DNA from: an uncultured Christensenella sp.
GTDB taxonomy: Bacteria > Bacillota > Clostridia > Christensenellales > Borkfalkiaceae
Assembly (NCBI GenBank): GCA_905212395.1
Contig: CAJMEI010000017.1
Location: 1-11,523, forward strand
Length of the DNA stretch: 11,523 nt
Direction of reading: 5' to 3'
A program made the translations under genes and the position numbers. The notes under the pieces were generated by a model. That model saw only the letters and a list, made by a program, of their open reading frames with translations. It was not told where the DNA came from and made no database searches. Positions 6,136-11,523 of the stretch are shown here, one piece after another; the first letter of the stretch is position 1; every line of letters starts with the position of its first letter.

Positions 6136-9100
6136 GTGGGACTAAAAAAAATAGAGCTAATAGGCTTTAAATCTTTTGCAGACAAAGAAACCATCGTTTT
6201 CGAAAACGGTGTAACGGGAATAGTCGGCCCGAACGGATGCGGAAAAAGTAACGTTGCAGACGCTATTAAATGGGTAATAGGCGAAACTAGCGCAAAACAG
6301 TTGCGTGGTTCTAGTATGACGGACGTAATTTTTAACGGTACGGAAAACAGAAAAGCCGTTTCTTGCTGTGAAGTAAGTTTGTTTTTCGATAACAAGGATA
6401 ATTCTTTTAAAGAATTGCCTTTTGAAGAAGTAATATTTACGAGAAAGCTATATAGAGACGGAGAAAGCGCGTATTTTATCAATAGGGAACAAGCAAGACT
6501 TAAAGATATAATAAACAATTTGCACGACGTAGGAATAAGTAAAGAAGGTTATTCTATAATCGGTCAAGGAAAAGTAAGCGATATAATGTCGTCTAAACCC
6601 GAAGACCGTAGGGCAATTTTTGAAGAAGCTGTAGGCATAGCGAAAGCTAAAAAGAATAAGCTCGAAACCGAAAGAAGCCTGCAAAAAACTAGAGAGTTTA
6701 TACGTCAACAAGCGGTAAGGGTATCCGATTTGGAAAAAAGATTAGCCCCGAAAGCCGCCGCCGCTGAAAAAACAAACGAATATAATCGCCTTGCAAAGGA
6801 ATTAAAAGTCCACGAAATAAACAATTACGTTTACAACTACGAAAGTGCGAACGGCAAAAGAGAAGCTATCAACAGAAAAATAGACGGCATAAAAGAAGAA
6901 ATTTCGTCTTTCACGTCGGCTTTAAACGAAGCGCAATATCAATATAATCAACATAGTTCGGAGTCCGGTAATTTGGACGGCGAAATGGCGACTTTAAACG
7001 CTAAAATATTAGATAAAACCGTAGGCGCAACCCAAAAAGAAGGGGAAGTTAAAGTTTATAACGAAAGAATTAGCTTTTTAAAGACCGAAATAGACCGTTT
7101 AATTAAAGAAAATACTTCCGCTCGTTTTTCGATAGAAAATTTAATGAACGACGATAAGCAAGACGGAGAAAAAAGGCAACTATTAGAAGAAGAAATTAAG
7201 GTTTTATCTGAAAAAATTGCCGAATTAAATTCTAAGATTTCCACTTTAACCATCAAGATTGACGAAGGCGAGTTAGAACAAGAATCCGCGCATAACAAAG
7301 CTTTGGAAAGCGCTGAAAATTTAGCGAAAGTAATGCAAAGCTTAGGCTCGCTAGAAGCCGAGCAAAGCGTTATAACCTCTCGTCAAAAAGAAGTAGTTGA
7401 AAAGCTTAACGAGTTAAAAGAAAAATATAAGCAAACCGTTTTTGCAAAAGAAAAATGCGAAAATCAACTTAAAGAAAAAGAAGAAACGCTTTCCGTATAC
7501 AAAGAAAAATGCGATAAAAAAGAGCAAGAAATTGCTTCTATCGACGATAAGATAGAGAGTTTGGGCGAAAAAATGTTTAACCTAAATTCCGAATTGTCGG
7601 CGTTGCAATCTAAATACAGCGTTTATTCGAGAATAAAAGATTCTTACGAAGGTTACAACGGCGTAGTTCAACGCATTATGAAAGACGCAAAAACCAATCC
7701 TAATTTAAACAGTAAAATTAAAGGGTTGGTCGCAAGCGTTATTTCTACTGAAAAGAATTACGAAGTCGCTATGGAAACGGCTTTGGGCGCAAGCGCGCAA
7801 CACGTTATAACTTCTACGCCTGACGACGCGAAATACGTTTTGGAATATTTAAAGGTAAATAAAATAGGCCGTTTAACGTGTTTGCCTTTAAGTAGCGTAA
7901 AGCCAAGAACGGATATGCAAGACACCAAAAGCGCGAAAAGAGAACGCGGAGCGATAGGACTTGCAACCGAACTAATTAGGTTTGACGAAGAATTTAGACC
8001 TATCGTTCAACACCTTTTAGGAAACACTTTAATTTGCCAAGATACGGAATCCGCTTTAAGAATTGCAAAAGCATATCGTTTCGCCTTTAAAATAGTAACG
8101 CTTGACGGACAAGTTTACAATCCTAACGGAAGTATGACGGGCGGAACGGTAAAACAAAGTTCTTCGGGACTTCTTTCCGCAGGTCAACAAGTAGGAGATT
8201 TAGAAAAAGTTATCGGCGAAAAAAGTCGCTTAATGATAGATTTAAAAAGACAAAAAGACGAGCTTACTTCTAAAAGCGAAAGTATGTTCGAAGAGCTTAA
8301 TAGTTTAAACGAATCTTATTCTACTTTAAAACAAGAAATTTCCGAAATTAAAGAAAAACTAGCTAGCGTCACCACCGCTTACGACACCGTAAAGGCGGAT
8401 ATAGACAGCTATACGGAAGCTTTAAAAATCGTAAACGAAAAGTTATCGGGACTTAGCAGTCAGTATTCGGACGCAAGCAAGGGTAACAAAAAGCTTATGG
8501 AAGAAAGAAACGCAATTTCTTCCGATAGCGTAAAGCGAAAAGAGAATTTCGACGCCTTAAAGCGTGAAAAAGACGATTTGGTTGAACAAAGAACCGTTCT
8601 CCAAACGGAACTTGCGGAAAAGCGTCAAGAACTAATCAATTTAGAAAGCGAAAAGAAAAAAATTGCTATTTCTATTAAAGCTTATCAAGAACAAATAGAA
8701 AAAAACAACTCTTTGATTTCTGCCGACAACCAAAAGATTAGCGAAATTCAAAAAGACGCGGATAAAAAAGCGTTGTCCGAAGAAGAACAAGCCGAACTTA
8801 ACTCTTTAAAAGAAGAATTAAACAGGTTGTTAGAGAGAAAGAAAGAACTTAACGAACTATTAAAACAAGACGAAGAAAAGAGAACGTATTTAAACGGTCA
8901 AATAACCGATTTAAACGAAAAGAAACACGTTCAAGAAAACGGACTTATAAAAATAGATTCTGACCTAGAATTTTTAGGCGAAAAAGTTTACTCCTCTTAT
9001 CAACTTACATATCCCGAATGTATAGAATTTAAGCAAGAAGGTTACGACGTAGAAAACGGCTTGCAAGAAATGAAAAGGTTAAGGACCAGAATAAACTTTT

Positions 9101-9729
9101 TAGGACCTATTAACCCCAACGCTCCGCAAGAATACGAAGACGATAATAACGAATACTTAACGTTACTTGCCGAAAAAGAAGACGCCGAAAAGGGCGCTGA
9201 CGATATAGATAAGGCTGTAAAACTAATCACCGACGACTTACAAAAAAGGTTTAATCAAGGTTTTGCTCAAATCAGAGATTATTTTAAAACGATATTTAAA
9301 GTTATGTTCGGCGGTGGGGACGCAGACCTTTGCGTTGAACCCGTAGAAGAAGGTCAAGACCCGTTAGACGCGGGAATCGAAATAAAAGCGCAACCTCCGG
9401 GAAAATCGTTAAAGAGCATAAGCTTATTGTCGGGTGGAGAACAAGCTTTAACCGCAATAGCAATATTATTTGCAATTTTGAAACTTCGTCCGTTGCCGTT
9501 CTGCGTGCTGGATGAAATAGAAGCTCCGCTAGACGACGCAAACGTAGCGCGTTTTGCTAACTACTTAAAGAAATTCTCGGAAGACACTCAGTTTATAGTT
9601 ATCACGCACAAAAAGCCGACTATGGAAAGAGCGGACGCATTATACGGCGTAACTATGCCCGAAAAAGGCGTATCTAAAACTGTAAGCGTAAAACTGACCG
9701 ACGTTGACAGAATGGGATTAAATAAGTAA
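6136..9729 (+). CDS. smc: Chromosome segregation ATPase SMC
   Basis: This 1197-residue SMC protein should form the ATP-driven condensin dimer, with ScpA and ScpB encoded elsewhere. The N-terminal head has LKKIELIGFKSFADKE at 3-18, Walker A GPNGCGKSN at 31-39 and a Q-loop around KQLRGSSM. Coiled-coil arms rich in Glu, Lys, Leu and Gln occupy about 165-500 and 680-1030. The globular hinge lies at about 505-675 and ends with the glycine-rich NPNGSMTGG. The C-terminal head has the ABC signature LLSGGEQ at 1097-1103, Walker B FCVLDE at 1122-1127 and a D-loop in APLDDANV. Length fits the family. The start is GTG, chosen because the conserved N-terminus begins there; GGAG at 6122-6125, inside the end of rnc, lies ten bases upstream. 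The neighbours rnc and ftsY are its usual partners in Bacillota. Confidence 0.97.
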   Translation: MGLKKIELIGFKSFADKETIVFENGVTGIVGPNGCGKSNVADAIKWVIGETSAKQLRGSSMTDVIFNGTENRKAVSCCEVSLFFDNKDNSFKELPFEEVIFTRKLYRDGESAYFINREQARLKDIINNLHDVGISKEGYSIIGQGKVSDIMSSKPEDRRAIFEEAVGIAKAKKNKLETERSLQKTREFIRQQAVRVSDLEKRLAPKAAAAEKTNEYNRLAKELKVHEINNYVYNYESANGKREAINRKIDGIKEEISSFTSALNEAQYQYNQHSSESGNLDGEMATLNAKILDKTVGATQKEGEVKVYNERISFLKTEIDRLIKENTSARFSIENLMNDDKQDGEKRQLLEEEIKVLSEKIAELNSKISTLTIKIDEGELEQESAHNKALESAENLAKVMQSLGSLEAEQSVITSRQKEVVEKLNELKEKYKQTVFAKEKCENQLKEKEETLSVYKEKCDKKEQEIASIDDKIESLGEKMFNLNSELSALQSKYSVYSRIKDSYEGYNGVVQRIMKDAKTNPNLNSKIKGLVASVISTEKNYEVAMETALGASAQHVITSTPDDAKYVLEYLKVNKIGRLTCLPLSSVKPRTDMQDTKSAKRERGAIGLATELIRFDEEFRPIVQHLLGNTLICQDTESALRIAKAYRFAFKIVTLDGQVYNPNGSMTGGTVKQSSSGLLSAGQQVGDLEKVIGEKSRLMIDLKRQKDELTSKSESMFEELNSLNESYSTLKQEISEIKEKLASVTTAYDTVKADIDSYTEALKIVNEKLSGLSSQYSDASKGNKKLMEERNAISSDSVKRKENFDALKREKDDLVEQRTVLQTELAEKRQELINLESEKKKIAISIKAYQEQIEKNNSLISADNQKISEIQKDADKKALSEEEQAELNSLKEELNRLLERKKELNELLKQDEEKRTYLNGQITDLNEKKHVQENGLIKIDSDLEFLGEKVYSSYQLTYPECIEFKQEGYDVENGLQEMKRLRTRINFLGPINPNAPQEYEDDNNEYLTLLAEKEDAEKGADDIDKAVKLITDDLQKRFNQGFAQIRDYFKTIFKVMFGGGDADLCVEPVEEGQDPLDAGIEIKAQPPGKSLKSISLLSGGEQALTAIAILFAILKLRPLPFCVLDEIEAPLDDANVARFANYLKKFSEDTQFIVITHKKPTMERADALYGVTMPEKGVSKTVSVKLTDVDRMGLNK

Positions 9730-9761
9730 AACTTTATTTTTTAACTTATTAAAAATTAAGA

Positions 9762-9807
9762 TAAATTAAAGAAATCAAGACTTTTCGTTTTGGTTTCTTT
9801 AAATTTA
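9762..9807 (+). other. Long A/U-rich RNA hairpin between smc and ftsY
   Basis: Bases 9768-9781 pair completely with 9787-9800 around a five-base loop: 14 pairs, two of them G-U. Two more A-U pairs (9766-9767 with 9801-9802) and, after one bulged base at 9803, four more (9762-9765 with 9804-9807) extend it to about 20 pairs. There are only three G-C pairs and no T-run follows, so this is not a standard terminator. The ftsY ribosome site begins at its foot. It could tune ftsY translation, shield or separate the smc message, or be an RNase III site. All three roles are inference. Confidence 0.5.
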
Positions 9808-9814
9808 AAAGGTG
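9808..9814 (+). promoter_or_regulatory. ftsY ribosome binding site
   Basis: AAAGGTG at 9808-9814 lies six bases before the ATG at 9821. A GTG at 9812 that could extend the reading frame by three codons is part of this ribosome site, so it is not the start. Confidence 0.8.
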
Positions 9815-9820
9815 AATAAA

Positions 9821-10717
9821 ATGGGATTATTTAAAAAGATTTTTTCCGCGTTAAAAAAGACGAAAGACTCTTTAAGCGCAAAATTATCGGCTTTGTTTAA
9901 GTCGGGTAAAATAGGTGACGAATTTTATGAAGAATTAGAAGAAATTTTAATTTCAGCCGACATATCTTTAAATACTGTAGAAGCGATAGTAAGCGACTTA
10001 AAAGACGAAGTTAAAGAGAAAAAAATTAAAGATAAAGACCAAGTTACCGCAATTTTAAAAGAGCTTATAGAAGGAATTTTTGATCAAACCGTTGCCGAAG
10101 AAGTGGAAACTCCCGCCGTTATTATGATGATAGGCGTAAACGGAGTAGGTAAAACTACGACGGTAGGCAAGCTTGCAAAATACTTTTCCAAACAAGGCAA
10201 ATCCGTAACGCTTGCCGTTGCCGATACGTTTAGGGCAGCCGCGTCTGACCAACTTACCGTTTGGGCTGAAAGAGCAAAAGTTAAAATTATTAAACAATCG
10301 GAAGGTTGCGACCCGTCCAGCGTAGTATACGACGCGATAGATAGCGCAAAAGCTAAAAAAACCGACGTTTTGATTATAGATACGGCGGGTAGACTTCACG
10401 TTAAAACAAACCTAATGGAAGAACTTAAAAAAATGGCGAGAACCGTTGAAAGAAACTATCCCGAAGCAAACTTTTATAAGTTTATCGTGCTTGACGCAAC
10501 GACGGGGCAAAACGCGGTAAGTCAAGTAAAAGTCTTTGACGAAGCGGTAGGTATAGACAGCGTAGTTTTAACTAAACTAGACGGTACTGCAAAAGGCGGA
10601 TTTGTCGTAAGTTTAAGCTTTGACGAAGATATACCCGTAAGTTTTGTAGGAACGGGGGAAACTATCGACGATTTAGAAAAATTTGACGGACACGACTTTA
10701 CGGAGGGGTTATTTTGA
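9821..10717 (+). CDS. ftsY: Signal recognition particle receptor FtsY
   Basis: FtsY is the SRP receptor GTPase. It docks SRP-ribosome complexes at the membrane and hands membrane proteins to the translocon. From ATG 9821 it has 298 residues: a short basic N-terminus (MGLFKKIFSALKKTKDS), an N domain to about residue 95, and the G domain. The G domain shows G1 GVNGVGKTT at 105-113, DTFRAAASDQL at 135-145, G3 DTAGR at 187-191 and G4 TKLDGTAKGG at 251-260. The closing segment is VGTGETIDDLEKFDGHDFTEGLF. There is no long acidic A domain, as is usual in Gram-positive lineages; the basic amphipathic N-terminus may serve membrane contact. The frame can be extended to GTG 9812, but that codon overlaps the ribosome site. 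Ffh is distinguished by its M domain, which is absent here. The stop overlaps the next start as TTGA. Confidence 0.96.
   Translation: MGLFKKIFSALKKTKDSLSAKLSALFKSGKIGDEFYEELEEILISADISLNTVEAIVSDLKDEVKEKKIKDKDQVTAILKELIEGIFDQTVAEEVETPAVIMMIGVNGVGKTTTVGKLAKYFSKQGKSVTLAVADTFRAAASDQLTVWAERAKVKIIKQSEGCDPSSVVYDAIDSAKAKKTDVLIIDTAGRLHVKTNLMEELKKMARTVERNYPEANFYKFIVLDATTGQNAVSQVKVFDEAVGIDSVVLTKLDGTAKGGFVVSLSFDEDIPVSFVGTGETIDDLEKFDGHDFTEGLF
10702..10706 (+). promoter_or_regulatory. Ribosome binding site for the TTG-initiated PHP gene
   Basis: GGAGG lies inside the end of ftsY, seven bases before TTG 10714. No ATG or GTG occurs at a suitable distance, and the conserved first motif of the PHP domain (HCH) begins only eight codons in. 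The site therefore decides the TTG start. Confidence 0.8.
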
Positions 10718-11406
10718 CGTTTAAATACGAAACTCATTGCCATACTTCTACCGTTAGCTTGTGTAGTAGATTGCAAGCGAAAGATATAGTCGAACTGTAT
10801 ATTGAAAACGGCTATAACGGCGTTTTTATAACCGACCACTTTTTAAATTGTCCGTCATTCGTCGAATACGCTAACGAAAAAAAATCGTATAAAGAAAAAA
10901 TAGATATTTTTTGTAGCGGATACGAACAAGTAAAAGACTTGGCTAAAAATAAACTTCAAGTATTTTTCGGGTTAGAATATTCTTATAAAGGTACGGATCT
11001 TTTAGTTTATGGTTGGGATAAAAAAAGATTAACCGAACTTGAAAAAATAATAAATATGAAAATGAGCGAATTCGTAAAATTCGCCCGTGAAAACGGCGCG
11101 TTGGTCGTGCAAGCTCACCCGTTTAGACAAGCGCATTATATAGACCATATAAGGCTTTTCCCCGAAACGGAAGGCGTAGAGATATTTAACGCGTGTAGAA
11201 CCGAAAAAGAAAACGAATTAGCTAAGTTTTACGCGCAAATAAACGGAAAAATCACGACAGGCGGAAGCGACATTCACCGCAAGGAGCAAGAAATTTTATC
11301 GGGTATAGAGTTTGACGAAAAAATAGAAAACGAAAAGCATTTTATTTCTTTAATGCGTAGCGGAAAAGGGAAAATAATAAAAATAAAGAATAATTTAAAG
11401 TTTTAA
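10714..11406 (+). CDS. PHP-domain metal-dependent phosphoesterase, specific role unknown
   Basis: This 230-residue protein is a stand-alone PHP (polymerase and histidinol phosphatase) domain. Its metal-binding motifs appear in order: HCHT with His8 and His10, ITDH with Asp41 and His42, GLEYS with Glu88, AHPFR with His135, and GSDIH with Asp186 and His188. All expected ligands are present, so it should be an active tri- or dinuclear metal hydrolase, probably on a phosphoester. The substrate cannot be read from the sequence: small nucleotides, nucleic-acid ends (as for TrpH/YciV relatives) and sugar phosphates are all possible. There is no signal peptide or membrane segment, so a cytosolic protein is expected. 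It starts with TTG overlapping the ftsY stop (TTGA), behind a strong GGAGG. It ends in tandem TAA codons (11404-11409). Its place after ftsY is where ylxM and ffh lie in many Bacillota. Confidence 0.85.
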   Translation: MTFKYETHCHTSTVSLCSRLQAKDIVELYIENGYNGVFITDHFLNCPSFVEYANEKKSYKEKIDIFCSGYEQVKDLAKNKLQVFFGLEYSYKGTDLLVYGWDKKRLTELEKIINMKMSEFVKFARENGALVVQAHPFRQAHYIDHIRLFPETEGVEIFNACRTEKENELAKFYAQINGKITTGGSDIHRKEQEILSGIEFDEKIENEKHFISLMRSGKGKIIKIKNNLKF

Positions 11407-11451
11407 TAAAAATTAAAAAAAGCGATATTAAGCATTATCAATAAATATACT

Positions 11452-11490
11452 TAAAAACCCGATAACGAAAAATTCGTTATCGGGTTTTTA
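11452..11490. terminator. Strong intrinsic terminator, usable from both strands
   Basis: CCCGATAACGAA (11458-11469) and TTCGTTATCGGG (11473-11484) form a perfect 12-pair stem around an AAA loop. Five A-T pairs on each side (11453-11457 with 11485-11489) and one more outside extend it. On the + strand the stem is followed by TTTTTATTGTTTT. On the - strand the A-run at 11453-11457 becomes a T-run. It ends the operon 45 bases after the PHP gene and could also end a convergent gene beyond the right edge. The bases between the PHP stop and the stem are A/T-rich, with no gene seen. Confidence 0.9.
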
Positions 11491-11523
11491 TTGTTTTGGG
11501 GAATTATACTTTTATGTGTAACG

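Noticed and set aside
6096..6518. Long - strand frame of 140 residues opposite the start of smc
   Set aside because: It lies wholly opposite the end of rnc and the conserved SMC head, has no recognisable family or ribosome site, and looks like a shadow of A-rich coding sequence.
9721..9750. Inverted repeat AATAAGT/ACTTATT over the smc stop as a terminator
   Set aside because: Seven mostly A-T pairs with a 16-base spacer are easily met by chance in this A/T-rich gap.
9812..9820. GTG 9812 as the ftsY start, adding three residues
   Set aside because: The GTG overlaps the AAAGGTG ribosome site that is correctly spaced from ATG 9821, and the extra residues are not part of the family.
10055..10399. 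- strand frame of 114 residues opposite ftsY
   Set aside because: It mirrors conserved GTPase motifs on the + strand and shows no motif of its own.
11505..11510. TATACT as a -10 promoter element for a gene to the right
   Set aside because: No -35 element occurs at the right spacing and no start codon can be assessed before the window ends.
1..11523. Frequent short words such as GCAAGCG and AACGGCG as possible dispersed repeats
   Set aside because: They occur within codons of ordinary genes and reflect codon preference for Ala, Ser, Asn and Gly; no fixed spacing or extended identity was seen.

Overview
The window reads as a low-GC Gram-positive chromosome (Bacillota). A Clostridia-type uncultured lineage is the likeliest source, but that finer placement is inference. 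Three things point this way. The gene pairs rlmB-sigH and rnc-smc-ftsY are classic Bacillota neighbours. A Mini-RNase III sits beside rlmB. FtsY lacks the long acidic N-terminal domain seen in Proteobacteria. The DNA is AT-rich, with Lys-, Glu- and Asn-rich proteins. All ten genes lie on the + strand and leave almost no untranslated space. No insertion sequence, phage gene, CRISPR array, tRNA or rRNA gene was seen.

Layout. Positions 1-1607 hold the 3' end of mrnc (Mini-RNase III), rlmB (23S rRNA 2'-O-methyltransferase) and a SigH-like sigma factor. Positions 1607-4230 hold dnaX (clamp loader), the YbaB/EbfC nucleoid protein and recR. A 68-base gap follows. Positions 4299-9729 hold plsX (phospholipid synthesis), rnc (RNase III) and smc (chromosome condensation). 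A 91-base gap contains a long A/U-rich RNA hairpin. Positions 9821-11406 hold ftsY (SRP receptor) and a PHP-domain metal-dependent hydrolase. A strong terminator at 11452-11490, able to work on both strands, closes the block.

The genes are tightly coupled. Five junctions overlap by 1 or 4 bases (mrnc/rlmB, sigH/dnaX, ybaB/recR, plsX/rnc, ftsY/PHP), and smc starts 2 bases after rnc. The window therefore looks like one to three long polycistronic units. It joins three modules that are separate in Bacillus subtilis: rRNA processing plus SigH, the dnaX-ybaB-recR replication and repair set, and the plsX-rnc-smc-ftsY set.

This is essentially core housekeeping DNA, and I found no clear new system. 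The most useful leads are: an in-frame A AAA AAG heptamer in dnaX exactly where a short gamma-type subunit would end; the coupling of a SigH-like sigma factor to dnaX; a long hairpin in front of ftsY in a transcript that also encodes RNase III; and a Lys/Asn-rich tail on RNase III.
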